Assembly (NCBI GenBank): GCA_029260555.1
Contig: JAJDCZ010000005.1
Span: 21,153-85,152 of the forward strand
Direction: 5' to 3'
Origin: Phycisphaerales bacterium
GTDB lineage: Bacteria; Planctomycetota; Phycisphaerae; Phycisphaerales; UBA1924
DNA: 64,000 nucleotides
A model generated the notes under the pieces. That model did not search any database, had not been told where the DNA came from, and saw only the letters and a program-made list of their open reading frames with translations. Shown in pieces: positions 19,289 to 29,584 of the stretch (positions are counted from its first letter, which is position 1; each line of letters begins with the position of its first letter). Both the position numbers and the translations under genes were made by a program.

Positions 19289-19867
19289 ATGAACACGACC
19301 AACAGCGATGTCATCCTCAACGCCGTATTTGATAAAAAAACGATCATCAAGTACCACTGGATCATGCTCATCCCGATCGCCTTGTTTATCATCACGATCC
19401 CGTTTGTGATCCTCGGCGCGATCATCTACAAGTTCTTTCTTGTTCGGATCGTTGACAACTGGTCAGCGACACTGACCAGCCGAAGCCTGATCGTCCGCAA
19501 AGGCGTCTTCAACAAGATCGAAAAGACCATTCCACTTGAGAAGATCACCGACCTCTCCACCACAGAGGGGCCGATCATGCGATACTGTGGCCTCAAGAGC
19601 ATCGGTGTCGAAACCGCAGGCCAGTCAGGAGCCTCAGGAGCACCCCTCATCAGCCTGCTTGGCATCGTCGATACCGACAACTTCAGGAGTCAGGTTCTCG
19701 CCCAGCGTGATCTGATCACAGGCAGCAGTGCAGCGATCAATACTGATAAACCAGCCCCCCCCAGCAGCTCACCCGGTGAACTTCAAGAGATTGCCGACAC
19801 ACTCCGCCGAATGGAAACCCTCCTCGATCGAATCGCATCAGGAAACAACGATTCATCCGGGCAGTAA
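19289..19867 (+). CDS. Bacterial PH-domain membrane protein (YdbS/YdbT-like)
   Basis: 192 residues. Paired membrane helices (about 24-52) are followed by a bPH2-type domain (about 55-150) with the typical TSRSLIVRKGVFNKIEKTIPLEKITDLS stretch, then a polar tail with a short helical end. The function of these proteins is unknown; they act at the inner membrane. Single gene, divergent from rmuC. Confidence 0.82.
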   Translation: MNTTNSDVILNAVFDKKTIIKYHWIMLIPIALFIITIPFVILGAIIYKFFLVRIVDNWSATLTSRSLIVRKGVFNKIEKTIPLEKITDLSTTEGPIMRYCGLKSIGVETAGQSGASGAPLISLLGIVDTDNFRSQVLAQRDLITGSSAAINTDKPAPPSSSPGELQEIADTLRRMETLLDRIASGNNDSSGQ

Positions 19868-19989
19868 AAAATCGCGTATAGAGATTTGTTGTCGCGTGCC
19901 GTGGCCATTGCTCGAGTGGACACAATTCCAGTACCACGCAAAGCCGTGACCATGCCACTAATTGTTACCCCGATTTACTTGTGTGAAAT

Positions 19990-20577
19990 CTACTCAATCT
20001 CCGTTCCCGATCCACATGCTTCGCAGTCCTTCTCCACGATCAGTTTCGCCACCTTTTCATCGATCACCCGCCCACATTCCGGGCATACCGTCCCCGGCGT
20101 ACCTTTCAGGTGATAGCCACACCCAAAGCACACCGGCACCCCGCACTTGATCAACTCCTTCCGCAAGTGCTTTGACACATGCCGGTTCAACATCCATACC
20201 GCAATAACGCTACACACAGTTGATGTCAGAAACATCAGCACCAAGTTGATCGACAACTGGCTTATTCCAAGCCCCAAGCCTCCAATAAATCGCCGCAGCA
20301 ACACGGTTGAGACCAACGAGATCAAGATCGCTACGAACACAACGCAGATCCAGACCCACCGTCCGATCAGTTGAAATAAAACCCGCTTCTTCGCTCTTGC
20401 TGCCTCCAACTCCGTAGGAAACAGCTCCATCTCTGCCAGTTCGCCCCAAATCCGACCACTAATAAGCAATCCAAGCTTTCTCAACCGACGCCCATTCCCA
20501 TGCCCGCCAGCATTTGATTCCCCATGCTCCGGTTTTCGCCGTGCTTTCATGCCTGGTACTCCATGTGCTGTAGCCAC
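19990..20577 (-). CDS. Membrane protein with C-terminal zinc ribbon, unknown
   Basis: 195 residues (a second ATG nine codons in, at 20550, is also plausible). Two transmembrane helices (about 72-92 and 105-130) are followed by a C-terminal CFGCGYHLKGTPGTVCPECG motif, a CxxC-x(n)-CxxC zinc ribbon that is widespread in planctomycete membrane proteins, and a further CEAC pair. No function is known. Confidence 0.68.
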   Translation of the reverse strand: MATAHGVPGMKARRKPEHGESNAGGHGNGRRLRKLGLLISGRIWGELAEMELFPTELEAARAKKRVLFQLIGRWVWICVVFVAILISLVSTVLLRRFIGGLGLGISQLSINLVLMFLTSTVCSVIAVWMLNRHVSKHLRKELIKCGVPVCFGCGYHLKGTPGTVCPECGRVIDEKVAKLIVEKDCEACGSGTEIE

Positions 20578-20633
20578 TGCTTTGAATGGTCACGCAAAAC
20601 CGTGATTATACTGCCCGCCTGCTTCATCAACAC

Positions 20634-21134
20634 CTATCCTATATCCAAACTCTTCTTCATCAGAGCTACCCAATCAATTGCTTGTATCAACATTTTGACT
20701 TCTTTCAACTCTACATATCGATTTGGAAAATACTTTTTTACAGTATCCTTAATACTTTCAAGCAACTTATTGGCAGGATTGTCTTCATCGAGATTCCCTA
20801 TCCCAAATGACCACTCTCGCCAAGTCACACAGTCATAAATAGGTTTGGCATTCCAAGCAAATATGTCACCTCTAAACTTAAACACATGAGTTTCCAACTC
20901 GCCGTAGTGAACCGTCACTTGGACCCATCCGACAGCTCGCCGATAGTCCCAGTCGCCCCAATCCCTTTCAACCTGTATTTGAATTTCCTTCTTTCGTCTC
21001 AACGGATGTTCAGCACCAAGCTTGTGCCATATTTTACAATCCAAGGCAATTTGCTTATCAACCCTTCTTTCACGATTGGCAAAGAAACTTTCCTGACTTT
21101 CTTGATACACAGGTATGTGGAGTAATCTAATCAT
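20634..21134 (-). CDS. Hypothetical protein in a lower-GC stretch
   Basis: 166 residues; AAGGA lies eight bases before ATG 21134, which supports the start. No signal peptide or membrane helix. It is rich in aromatic and charged residues (several Trp). I recognise no family. Base composition is visibly more AT-rich than the neighbouring carB gene, suggesting recent acquisition. Confidence 0.6.
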   Translation of the reverse strand: MIRLLHIPVYQESQESFFANRERRVDKQIALDCKIWHKLGAEHPLRRKKEIQIQVERDWGDWDYRRAVGWVQVTVHYGELETHVFKFRGDIFAWNAKPIYDCVTWREWSFGIGNLDEDNPANKLLESIKDTVKKYFPNRYVELKEVKMLIQAIDWVALMKKSLDIG

Positions 21135-21210
21135 TAGATGATTCCTTAATGGAGACAGTGACTACTACTCCAAGCAACCACAATGCCCATACATTCTACC
21201 ACAATCACCC

Positions 21211-24200
21211 CTACGCAGGTGTCGGGTTACCCCGGTTGGCGTGGTCTTGCAGTGCTGCCACATCCCAGTCGCCAGCTCGCAGTGCTTCGATCGCATGCAC
21301 CACAGCCGTCGCCGCCGTGATGGTCGTGATCATGGGAATCCCCAGCCGCGTTGCGGTCGCGCGGATCTTGCCTTCGTCCGTGCGCCAGCCGGTGCGCGTT
21401 GGCGTGTTAATAACCAGGCTGATTCGGCCGTCGGCCATCAGATCCAGCACATTGGGTCTGATCCCTTCTGCGATCTTGTCCAGAAATGTCGGTTTCATCC
21501 CCTGTTGCAATAAATATTGCCCCGTCCCCCGCGTGGTATACACCAAAAAGCCCATCGCCAGAAGTGAGCGCACCACACCAGATGCAGCAACCCGGTCATC
21601 CTGTCTGACCGATACAAACACGCCGCCCTCGCGAGGCAAGACCATCCCCGCGCCCAGCATCCCCTTGAGATACGCCAGAGGCATGTTGAAATCCAGCCCC
21701 ATCACCTCACCGGTCGAGCGCATCTCCGGGCCCAGCACCACATCCACGCCGGGGAACTTCTGAAAGGGAAACACTGGCTGTTTCACCGCGATGACGCCAC
21801 TGTCTAGAACCTCACGCACGGCAAGTTCATCAAGCGTTTTGCCCATCATCACCTTGGCAGCAACGCTCGCCCAAGGCACATGCTTGGCCTTGCCAACGAA
21901 TGGCATCGTTCGGCTCGCCCGCGGGTTCACCTCGATGATATAAATCTCCTCATCCTTCACCGCCATCTGCACATTCATCAACCCGTTGACACGAAGCGCA
22001 CCCGCCAGCGTGCGGGCAATGCTCCGAATCCGCTCAACAAGGTGTTTGGGCAAAGACCAGGGCGGAATCGTGCAGGCTGAATCTCCCGAATGCACCCCCG
22101 CCTGCTCAATGTGCTCCATCACGCCACAAACGATGGCTCTCCCCGATGAAACGCCTGCTTCAACAGATTCGTTTACCGGATAATCAGCAATCACATCGAC
22201 ATCCACTTCAATTGCGCCGTCAAGAAAACGGTCAATCAGAATCGGTGCATCATCAAGCCCCGCAACATTCAGCGCGTTGGTCATGTAATGTTTAAGGGCA
22301 GCCTCGTCCGGACAGATCTCCATCCCCCGCCCGCCCAGAACATAACTGGGACGAACCAGCACCGGGTAACCGATCTCATCTGCCACCTTCACAGCTTCAT
22401 CAAACGCCCGCGCGATCCCACTGGCTGGACTAAGCAGATTCAGTTCCTTAAGCAGCGCATCAAACCGCTCACGATCTTCTGCCAGATCAATCGAATCCAG
22501 ACTGGTCCCGATCATCGGCACCGCAGCCAGGCTCAACCCGCCCGCCAGATTCAAAGGCGTCTGCCCGCCAAACTGCACCACCACCCCCCGCAAACTCTCA
22601 CGACCAAGCTCATCAACAACATTGAGTACATCCTCAAGCGTCAAAGGCTCAAAGAAAAGCAAATTGCTCGTGTCATAATCCGTCGAAACCGTCTCAGGGT
22701 TCGAGTTGATCATCACACTCTCAAAGCCCAGCTCACGAGCAGCCAGCGATGCATGAACACAACAATAATCAAACTCGATCCCCTGCCCGATGCGGTTTGG
22801 ACCCCCGCCTAAAATCACCACCTTGGGTGTCTCAGTTATGATAATCTCATCACTACCCAGTTCCTCAACAAGCCCGGTGTCATCGTTGAACCTGCCCAGC
22901 GGCTGTTCATAGGTCGAATAGTAATAAGGCGTGATCGAATCAAACTCTGCAGCACAAGTATCCACCAGACGATACACCGGCTTCACACCCAGCCCCAGAC
23001 GATGCTCGCGCACTTGCAAAATCGACTCGCTGGTAATCTGCCCCAGATACAAGTTGGCCAGTTGAGCATCTGAATACCCAAGCTGCTTGGCTTTGTGCAT
23101 GGTCGCCTGATCAACCTGATCCAGCGCAGAAAACTCGCACAGCGCATCTTCAAACGATACCAGCTCTGCGATCTGACTTAAGAAAAATGTGTCGATGCCG
23201 CTGAGCTCGTTGAGCCTTGTGATCGACCAGCCCATTTTCAATGCATAACGAATATAATAAAGCCGGCCCTGGCAAGGCACCGCGATTTTGCGACTGAGAT
23301 TCTCGACCGAAATCGGCCATTGAATCTCCTGGCCATCGGCTGTGCGATGCCGACCTGAAATCTGTGCTGGTGGAAGATCCGATGACAGATTAAGAACAAG
23401 CTGGTCATTCTCCACCGCACGCATCGCAAACAGCCACTTGTCGTTTGCATCAAGCCCCAGCCCAAAACGCTTGACCTCCATCGACCGGATCACCTTCTGC
23501 AGGCTCTCTTTGAATGTCCGCCCGATCGCCATCGCTTCGCCGACACTCTTCATCTGCGTGGTCAGTGTTTCATCTGCCTCTGGGAACTTCTCAAAGGTCC
23601 ACCGTGGCATCTTGGTAACAACATAATCGATCGTCGGCTCAAAGCACGCACTCGTACTCCCCGTGATGTCATTACGAAGCTCGTCAAGCGTATACCCCAC
23701 TGCAAGCTTGGCAGCGATCTTGGCAATCGGAAAACCCGTCGCCTTTGATGCAAGCGCAGAACTTCTGCTCACCCTGGGGTTCATCTCGACAACCACGAAA
23801 TCAGGCTTGTCCACGCCGGGCTTTGGGTCAACTGCAAACTGCACATTTGAGCCACCCGTCTCGACACCTACAGCTTGCATGATTTCGATGGCAGCATCTC
23901 GCAGCGCCTGATATTCCTTGTCCGTAAGCGTCAAGATCGGCGCTACCGTGATCGAATCCCCCGTGTGTACACCCATCGGATCGATGTTCTCAATGCCACA
24001 CACGATCACACAGTTGCCCTTGCGATCTCGCACCACTTCAAGCTCGTATTCCTTCCAGCCCAGGAGCGACTGGTCGATCTGCACCTGATTGATCATCGAT
24101 GCATTCAGCCCGCGCGAAATAAGATCGCGGGCTTCATCCAGGCTGTAGGCAACCCCGCCACCCCAGCCTCCGAGTGTAAACGCAGGCCTGATAATCGCAG

Positions 24201-24711
24201 GCAGGCTGCTGACCGTCTCGATGAACTCGATCCCTTCGTCTACGCTCTGCACGCAAAGCGCATTGGGCATGCTCAGCCCGATGCCCTGGACCAGTTCTCG
24301 AAACTGCTGGCGATCTTCTGCCCGGTGGATCACCTCTCGGCTGGCACCGATCATCTCGATGTTGTATTTTGAAAGAATGCCCTGGTCGTAAAGCTCACAG
24401 GCACAGTTAAGTGCTGTCTGACCACCAATCGTCGGCAAAATCGCATCGATCGGCGTGCCTGACGCTTCCTCTTTGAGAATGATCTTCGTGACCGCTTCAG
24501 GCGTGATCGGCTCGATGTATGTCCGATCTGAAAACGCCGGGTCCGTCATGATCGTCGCGGGATTCGAGTTGATCAGAACAATCCGATACCCCTCGTCACG
24601 CAACGATTTGCACGCCTGCGTTCCTGAATAGTCAAACTCACACCCCTGTCCGATGACAATGGGGCCTGATCCCAGCACAAGAATCGTATGAAGGTCGTCT
24701 CTTTTGGGCAT
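21211..24711 (-). CDS. carB: Carbamoyl-phosphate synthase large subunit
   Basis: 1166 residues from ATG 24711, chosen because the conserved N-terminus [22 protein letters not shown] starts there; thirteen upstream codons are open. Two ATP-grasp halves are visible (first [14 protein letters not shown], second [12 protein letters not shown]), with a matching second-half [14 protein letters not shown], and a C-terminal MGS-like allosteric domain (from about 1030). With CarA it makes carbamoyl phosphate for pyrimidines and arginine; carA is not in the window. It is about 90 residues longer than E. coli CarB, partly from an insert in the oligomerisation region (around [18 protein letters not shown]). 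Confidence 0.96.
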   Translation of the reverse strand: MPKRDDLHTILVLGSGPIVIGQGCEFDYSGTQACKSLRDEGYRIVLINSNPATIMTDPAFSDRTYIEPITPEAVTKIILKEEASGTPIDAILPTIGGQTALNCACELYDQGILSKYNIEMIGASREVIHRAEDRQQFRELVQGIGLSMPNALCVQSVDEGIEFIETVSSLPAIIRPAFTLGGWGGGVAYSLDEARDLISRGLNASMINQVQIDQSLLGWKEYELEVVRDRKGNCVIVCGIENIDPMGVHTGDSITVAPILTLTDKEYQALRDAAIEIMQAVGVETGGSNVQFAVDPKPGVDKPDFVVVEMNPRVSRSSALASKATGFPIAKIAAKLAVGYTLDELRNDITGSTSACFEPTIDYVVTKMPRWTFEKFPEADETLTTQMKSVGEAMAIGRTFKESLQKVIRSMEVKRFGLGLDANDKWLFAMRAVENDQLVLNLSSDLPPAQISGRHRTADGQEIQWPISVENLSRKIAVPCQGRLYYIRYALKMGWSITRLNELSGIDTFFLSQIAELVSFEDALCEFSALDQVDQATMHKAKQLGYSDAQLANLYLGQITSESILQVREHRLGLGVKPVYRLVDTCAAEFDSITPYYYSTYEQPLGRFNDDTGLVEELGSDEIIITETPKVVILGGGPNRIGQGIEFDYCCVHASLAARELGFESVMINSNPETVSTDYDTSNLLFFEPLTLEDVLNVVDELGRESLRGVVVQFGGQTPLNLAGGLSLAAVPMIGTSLDSIDLAEDRERFDALLKELNLLSPASGIARAFDEAVKVADEIGYPVLVRPSYVLGGRGMEICPDEAALKHYMTNALNVAGLDDAPILIDRFLDGAIEVDVDVIADYPVNESVEAGVSSGRAIVCGVMEHIEQAGVHSGDSACTIPPWSLPKHLVERIRSIARTLAGALRVNGLMNVQMAVKDEEIYIIEVNPRASRTMPFVGKAKHVPWASVAAKVMMGKTLDELAVREVLDSGVIAVKQPVFPFQKFPGVDVVLGPEMRSTGEVMGLDFNMPLAYLKGMLGAGMVLPREGGVFVSVRQDDRVAASGVVRSLLAMGFLVYTTRGTGQYLLQQGMKPTFLDKIAEGIRPNVLDLMADGRISLVINTPTRTGWRTDEGKIRATATRLGIPMITTITAATAVVHAIEALRAGDWDVAALQDHANRGNPTPA

Positions 24712-24773
24712 TTTCCAGCTCGCGCATACAGTCCCGATCGTCTCAGCCATCCCACTATAGGCTTAGCCACAAT

Positions 24774-24834
24774 CCCTTCACCCACCCCCCCTCCCACCCC
24801 TCCCGCCGCCCCCCTCTCGTCCCCCGCCCTGCCC
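24774..24834 (-). other. G-rich, quadruplex-prone tract upstream of carB
   Basis: On the minus strand this roughly 60-base stretch has more than six runs of at least three G with short loops. It lies 63-123 bases upstream of the carB start, in the divergent region with the amidase gene. It may be a regulatory secondary structure or just low-complexity sequence. Confidence 0.5.
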
Positions 24835-24913
24835 TTCATACCCGGCTACTGTGAATGCCGTATCATCTTTGTAGCCAGACCGGCGAACTGAACTTCTAAA
24901 GGCTCTTGAACCG

Positions 24914-25696
24914 ATGGATACTTTTGTGAGAGAATCACCCACACGACGCGATCTTCTGGCAACAGGCCTTCTGCTTGGCTCGGGGCTGGTTCTTGGAGCC
25001 TGCTCCACCAGCCGCGACAAGGGCTGGAAGCCCATGGTCAGCCTTCCCCACGACAACTCAGACCTTGAACTTCCCAAGGCTCATCCCCAAAATCCCCACT
25101 CCCTGCCTGAATCTACACCCATCCCCGCTGCACCCTCGCGCCCAGAAGGCGTGCTCTCTCGCACCAGCTGGACCACCGGCAGACCCATCCTCAAACGCGC
25201 AGACCCCATGAGTGGCATCGCGCGCATCACCGTTCATCACGATGGCATGCCTCCGGTTTCGCTTCGTTCAAAGAGCCAGGTCATCCGCCGCATCGAAGCC
25301 ATCCGCCGATCTCATGTCCGCAAGGGCTGGGCTGACATCGGCTACCACTATGTCATTGATCCCATGGGCAATGTCTGGGAAGCCAGACCCATCTCCCTGC
25401 AGGGTGCCCATGTCAAGTGCTGCAACGAGCACAACCTCGGCGTCATGGTGCTGGGCAACTTCCAACAGCAAAGACCGACCGCAGCCGCCATTAACGCACT
25501 GGATTTTTTCCTCGCTGACCGCCTGTATGCATTGAACATCCCCATTCCCCGCCTGCATACACATCAGGAACTCGCGCCCACAGCCTGCCCGGGCCGAAAC
25601 CTCCAGAAATACATGGTCCAGACACGCTCAAAGGTCGGCAACCTCGCCCACGCCTGGTCAGTGTCAAAAGACTCACTCAGGTTCAGAATTCAATAA
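24914..25696 (+). CDS. Lipoprotein N-acetylmuramoyl-L-alanine amidase (PGRP fold)
   Basis: 260 residues. The N-terminus has a twin-arginine motif (TRRDLLATG) and a lipobox LGAC (Cys about 30), so it is probably Tat-exported and lipidated. After a Pro-rich linker, an Amidase_2/PGRP domain starts near residue 95. Putative zinc ligands are His in ITVHHDG, His in RLHTHQE and Cys in TACPG, and HYVIDPMGNVWEAR is the usual core. It should cut the amide between MurNAc and the stem peptide, consistent with planctomycetes having a thin peptidoglycan wall. Convergent with yggS. Confidence 0.87.
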   Translation: MDTFVRESPTRRDLLATGLLLGSGLVLGACSTSRDKGWKPMVSLPHDNSDLELPKAHPQNPHSLPESTPIPAAPSRPEGVLSRTSWTTGRPILKRADPMSGIARITVHHDGMPPVSLRSKSQVIRRIEAIRRSHVRKGWADIGYHYVIDPMGNVWEARPISLQGAHVKCCNEHNLGVMVLGNFQQQRPTAAAINALDFFLADRLYALNIPIPRLHTHQELAPTACPGRNLQKYMVQTRSKVGNLAHAWSVSKDSLRFRIQ

Positions 25697-25702
25697 GAGA
25701 AA

Positions 25703-26584
25703 TCAGTCAACTTCTTCAGAGTTGTCAGTTGGTGCATCGCCAAAGATTGCGCTGCCCACCCGAACCAGATTCGCTCCACATTCGATCGCCACTTCAAAAT
25801 CATTGCTCATGCCCATCGAAAGAATCTGGAATGATTCGTCAACAGCACCCTCCTTGGCAACATCCGAAAAGACTTCTTGGCAGATGGAAAACACGGATCT
25901 GGAATCCTCGGGGTTTTCACTGAGTGGCGCCATCGTCATCAAGCCGCGAACACGCATGTACGCCATGGTGTCGATCTGCTCAATCAACGCCCCGATCGCA
26001 GGCAGCGGGCACCCGAACTTCTGATTCTCTCCAGCAATGTTCACCTGCACCAGCACATCAATGGTCCGTTCCTGCTTGAGCCCCACCTCCTGGAGTTCCT
26101 CAGCCAGACGCAACGAATCCACCGAGTGGATCAATCTGGAAAACTCAACCACCTTGCGAGCCTTGTTACGCTGAAGGTGGCCGATCATGTGCCAGCGAAT
26201 GCTCCTGGGACAAGAGCCATCATCCGTTCGACCACACATCCCGTTGTAGGGTGCCAGCAACTGGCGAGACTCTTCGTCTGCAGCACCCCCAAAGATCTGA
26301 TCACGCAAGCTCTCAGGCAAAGCCCGGCGACGCTGAAGGTACTCTTGAATCATGCATGCCCGCTGAACCAGCTGAAGCACCCGGCTTTCGCCAAAGTCCT
26401 GATGTCCCAAAGCCATAAGCTCATGGATTGCCTGAGGCTCAGCGTATTTGGTCACCGCAGCAAGGATCACATCCTCACCGCGTCTGCCAGCGCGCTGTGC
26501 TGCTTTAACCACCCGATCCAACACGCTTGCGTAACGCTGCTGCATACTTCGTATATCTGTCGTTTGTGTACTCACTGGACTCAT
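25703..26584 (-). CDS. yggS: YggS/PROSC-family PLP-binding protein
   Basis: 293 residues, with the PLP-lysine in LAAVTKYAE, then FGESRVLQL and WHMIGHLQRNKAR, VLVQVNIAGENQKFG and SMGMSNDFEVAIECGANLVRVGSAIFG. It binds PLP and participates in vitamin B6 homeostasis, with no known enzymatic turnover. An insertion of about 40 residues between FGESR and WHMIGHLQ (with GGAADEESR and CGRTDDGSCPRS) makes it longer than the usual 230 residues. Confidence 0.92.
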   Translation of the reverse strand: MSPVSTQTTDIRSMQQRYASVLDRVVKAAQRAGRRGEDVILAAVTKYAEPQAIHELMALGHQDFGESRVLQLVQRACMIQEYLQRRRALPESLRDQIFGGAADEESRQLLAPYNGMCGRTDDGSCPRSIRWHMIGHLQRNKARKVVEFSRLIHSVDSLRLAEELQEVGLKQERTIDVLVQVNIAGENQKFGCPLPAIGALIEQIDTMAYMRVRGLMTMAPLSENPEDSRSVFSICQEVFSDVAKEGAVDESFQILSMGMSNDFEVAIECGANLVRVGSAIFGDAPTDNSEEVD

Positions 26585-26669
26585 AGGATAGTCACAATAG
26601 CCTCAAACGCAACCCATTTGCCCGAGTTGAGCCTCTGGACCTTGCACCAATCATCTTCACAACTCCAAG

Positions 26670-26912
26670 TTACCCTCTATCTGGGTCCCCACAATCAACC
26701 TCCCCCTGATCCGTCGGCGAAATCTCAATCTCCTCGATCGTCGTACGCCGGAGCGTGAGTTTGCCCTTGTCGGTCTGTCGGGTTTCCTGCTCGACTTCTT
26801 TCCGAGTCACAACCCTCTCAGGCTGAGACGGGTCTGATCGCACAGCCTTGCCGATATGCCCGAAAAACTCACCCAGCAACCGCATGAGCGATTTATCACC
26901 TTTGTCAGCCAT
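26670..26912 (-). CDS. Small hypothetical protein
   Basis: 80 residues, hydrophilic, no signal peptide. It starts MADKGDKSLMRLLGEFFGHI with an amphipathic helix, then a charged middle and a TTIEEIEI strand. The pattern looks coding, but I recognise no family. It lies between yggS and the tRNA gene. Confidence 0.5.
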   Translation of the reverse strand: MADKGDKSLMRLLGEFFGHIGKAVRSDPSQPERVVTRKEVEQETRQTDKGKLTLRRTTIEEIEISPTDQGEVDCGDPDRG

Positions 26913-27010
26913 AGACCCTCAGTGTAGATCCGCCCGATCCGCCATCGCAACTTGAAGGCCCGGTTATGCAAGGAAATCGCCATTGAGGTGCCTACCATCG
27001 TGCCAACCAG

Positions 27011-27033
27011 CTCACAATCCTGCTGATTGTGAG
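27011..27033. repeat. Perfect 9-bp inverted repeat before tRNA-Ser
   Basis: CTCACAATC at 27011-27019 and GATTGTGAG at 27025-27033 form a perfect stem with a five-base loop. It sits 12 bases upstream of the tRNA gene. Possibly an operator or a promoter-proximal hairpin; no T-run follows, so it is not a classical terminator. Confidence 0.5.
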
Positions 27034-27045
27034 TCTGACAATCTG

Positions 27046-27132
27046 GGTGCGGTGGCCGAGCGGCTGAAGGCACACGACTTGAAATCGTGCAGACCTGAAA
27101 GGGTCTCGGGGGTTCGAATCCCTCCCGCACCG
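27046..27132 (+). tRNA. tRNA-Ser (anticodon TGA)
   Basis: The 7-bp acceptor GGTGCGG/CCGCACC is perfect. The D-arm is GCCGAGCGGC, the anticodon stem CACGA/TCGTG frames the loop CTTGAAA (anticodon TGA), a long variable arm as expected for a class II tRNA follows, and the T-arm is GGGGGTTCGAATCCCTC. The discriminator is G; CCA is not encoded. A run of seven T begins immediately after (27133), a likely terminator. Confidence 0.95.
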
Positions 27133-27215
27133 TTTTTTTATCTGGCAGACTCCTTCATCCGCCAGCTTCATCAGATATCCGGTTTATCCAGGCCAATGGT
27201 GTGTAAGGTCCAGTC

Positions 27216-27662
27216 GTGTCACGAGCATCAACAAAAAACACCGACCCCGCCATTTCAAGAGCTGCCCAGCACGCCCGCGTTCGCCAGGCACACTCTGCTG
27301 AAACCGCAGAGGACTATGTCGAAGCCATCGCTGACATCATCGCTGAGAACGCCATCTGTCGCTGCGTTGATCTCACCAGGCATTTTGGTGTCAGCCATGT
27401 CACAGTCATCAAAACCATCGCCAGGCTCAAAGACTCTGGTCTGGTCGACACCGAACCTCGCAAGCCCATCACACTGACCCCACAGGGTAAACGCCTTGCC
27501 GCTGCTGCCAAACACCGCCATGAAATCATCGTGCAGTTCCTGCTGTCGCTGGGGCTTGATCAATGCACCGCCCAGACCGATGCTGAAGGCATCGAGCACC
27601 ATGTCAGCCCAAAGACCCTCAAAGCCTTCCAGCGATTTGTAAAAACGCACAACAGTAAATGA
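27216..27662 (+). CDS. mntR: MntR/DtxR-family metal-dependent regulator
   Basis: 148 residues from GTG 27216. A winged-helix domain (about 30-90: ETAEDYVEAIADIIAENAICRCVDLTRHFGVSHVTVIKTIARL) precedes a metal-binding dimerisation domain with HRHEIIVQFLLSLGLD and the EGIEHHVSPKTL region. It resembles the E. coli-type MntR, a Mn-dependent repressor of manganese uptake. It has only the short form without an FeoA domain. No transporter gene is adjacent; a VIT-type metal carrier lies 7 kb away. Confidence 0.82.
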   Translation: MSRASTKNTDPAISRAAQHARVRQAHSAETAEDYVEAIADIIAENAICRCVDLTRHFGVSHVTVIKTIARLKDSGLVDTEPRKPITLTPQGKRLAAAAKHRHEIIVQFLLSLGLDQCTAQTDAEGIEHHVSPKTLKAFQRFVKTHNSK

Positions 27663-27684
27663 GCCTGATCGTTCACAAATAAAA

Positions 27685-27714
27685 ATCGGCTGCACCATCA
27701 AAGATGCAGCCGAT
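27685..27714 (-). terminator. Rho-independent terminator of atpA
   Basis: Perfect 10-bp stem (ATCGGCTGCA/TGCAGCCGAT) with a 10-base loop; read on the minus strand it is followed by TTTTTATTT. It lies between convergent mntR and atpA and probably terminates atpA; the hairpin could also slow transcription from the other side. Confidence 0.85.
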
Positions 27715-27746
27715 GCATGTTCATATTCACTCTGTGAGCTGAAAAC

Positions 27747-29324
27747 TCACTCGCTCTTGTACGATGCCCTGAAGTTTTCCAAAGCCTCGATGAGCTTGGC
27801 TTCCAAATCTGCATCAAGCGCTCGCTTGTCGTTCAACCCGTCCCACACTGGCTTTCCTGATGTCTGGAAATACTCGAGCATCGCCTTCTCATACGCAGGC
27901 ACTTGCTCACGAGAAACATGGTCCAGATAGCCCTTGGTACCCGCATAGATCGAAATGATCTGATCCGTCACCGTCTGAGGCACATACTGTGGCTGCTTGA
28001 GAAGCTCCACCATCCTCGCACCACGATCAAGCTGAGCCTGCGTCGCCTTGTCAAGCTCTGTACCAAGCTGGGCAAACGCTTCAAGCTCGCGATAGGCTGC
28101 CAGGTCAAGCCTGAGCGAACCAGCGATCTTCTTCATGGCTTTGACCTGGGCATTACCACCCACGCGGGATACTGAAATACCCACATTAATCGCAGGCCTC
28201 ACACCTGAGAAGAAAAGCTCAGGCTCCAGATATATCTGGCCATCGGTAATCGAAATCACATTCGTCGGAATGTAGGCTGACACATCGCCTTCTTGTGTCT
28301 CAATCACAGGCAGTGCTGTGAGCGATCCGCCACCGTTGTCATCAGACAACTTCGTCGCCCTCTCGAGCAGGCGGCTATGCAGATAAAACACATCGCCCGG
28401 ATACGCTTCACGACCCGGAGGACGACGCAACAGCAGCGAAAGCTGACGATACGCCACCGCCTGCTTGGAAAGATCGTCATAAATGCAGAGTGCGTGCTTG
28501 GGATAAGGCTTGCCATCGCTCAGCGTCTTGCCCTCTTCCTTGCCCGTCCACATGAAGTGCTCGCCCATGGCACAACCCGAATACGGCGCAATGTACTGAA
28601 TCGGTGCAGGCTCAGAACTCGAAGCATCAACCACGATCGTGTAATCCATCGCCCCATGCTCACGAAGCGTCTCTACAACACCCGCGACCGTCGAGTCCTT
28701 CTGACCCACAGCAACATAAATACAAACCACTGCCTCATCAGTACCCCAGTACTGCTTCTGATTGATGATCGTGTCGATGGCAATCGCGGTCTTTCCCGTC
28801 TTGCGGTCGCCGATGATCAACTCTCGCTGACCACGACCAATAGGAATCATCGCATCAATCGGTTTGATCCCCGTCTGCAAAGGCTGCGTCACAGGCTGAC
28901 GATCCGCAATGCCCGGCGCGATGATGTCGACTTTGCGAACCTGCTCGTTGGAAAGTGCAGGGCCATTATCCAGAGGCCGACCCAGTGAATCCACAACGCG
29001 GCCCAGCATCTGCTCGCCCACAGGCACCTCAAGCAGACGCCCGGTAGACTTGACAAGATCGCCTTCCTTCACCGCAAGGTAATCGCCATAGATCACCGCA
29101 CCGACCGTGTCGGTTTCCAGGTTCATCACCTGACCCATAATCGAGCCTTTGGATGTCTGGAAATCCAGCAGTTCGCCAGCCATGGCCTTTGCCAAGCCAT
29201 AGATCCGAGCGATACCATCGCCAATCTCCACCACCCGGCCGACCTCGGAAACCTCAAGCTCCGAAGCGTACTGCTCGATCTCCTGCTTGATCACATTGAT
29301 GATCTCGTCAGTCTTAATCTTCAC
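27747..29324 (-). CDS. atpA: F1Fo ATP synthase alpha subunit
   Basis: 525 residues from GTG 29324, where the conserved start ([17 protein letters not shown]) begins; AAAGG is upstream. The longer open frame reaches into G-rich sequence and is not homologous. The Walker [10 protein letters not shown], the ELIIGDR region, [10 protein letters not shown], the arginine-finger region and [16 protein letters not shown] are present. It is the regulatory alpha chain of the catalytic F1 head. Unusually, atpG lies 9 kb away on the other strand and beta, delta and epsilon are absent from the window. Confidence 0.96.
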   Translation of the reverse strand: MKIKTDEIINVIKQEIEQYASELEVSEVGRVVEIGDGIARIYGLAKAMAGELLDFQTSKGSIMGQVMNLETDTVGAVIYGDYLAVKEGDLVKSTGRLLEVPVGEQMLGRVVDSLGRPLDNGPALSNEQVRKVDIIAPGIADRQPVTQPLQTGIKPIDAMIPIGRGQRELIIGDRKTGKTAIAIDTIINQKQYWGTDEAVVCIYVAVGQKDSTVAGVVETLREHGAMDYTIVVDASSSEPAPIQYIAPYSGCAMGEHFMWTGKEEGKTLSDGKPYPKHALCIYDDLSKQAVAYRQLSLLLRRPPGREAYPGDVFYLHSRLLERATKLSDDNGGGSLTALPVIETQEGDVSAYIPTNVISITDGQIYLEPELFFSGVRPAINVGISVSRVGGNAQVKAMKKIAGSLRLDLAAYRELEAFAQLGTELDKATQAQLDRGARMVELLKQPQYVPQTVTDQIISIYAGTKGYLDHVSREQVPAYEKAMLEYFQTSGKPVWDGLNDKRALDADLEAKLIEALENFRASYKSE

Positions 29325-29516
29325 GCCTTTGACCTTTCCTGCTGAAAACAATGTCCGCCAGTGCCTCTGGCTGACAGCTTGATCAATCACAATCCGCCGC
29401 CCCGGACCCATGCCCAGTTCTGGCTCATTTTGCCCGCTCACTGCGGACCCAAAGAATAGCGACCCCACCGCCACCTTTCCGCCCCCCAATGCCACACATT
29501 CACCCTTTTTGACTCA

Positions 29517-29578
29517 CCCCACCTTCACTCCCCCCCGCCGCCCCTCTTCTACCCCCCTCCAACCCCCAACCCAAACCC
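29517..29578 (-). other. G-rich, quadruplex-prone tract upstream of atpA
   Basis: On the minus strand there are more than six runs of at least three G in about 60 bases, between the cdaR stop and the atpA start, roughly 190-250 bases upstream of the latter. The intervening sequence is also C-rich on the plus strand and holds no other gene. Confidence 0.5.
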
Positions 29579-29584
29579 ATAGCC

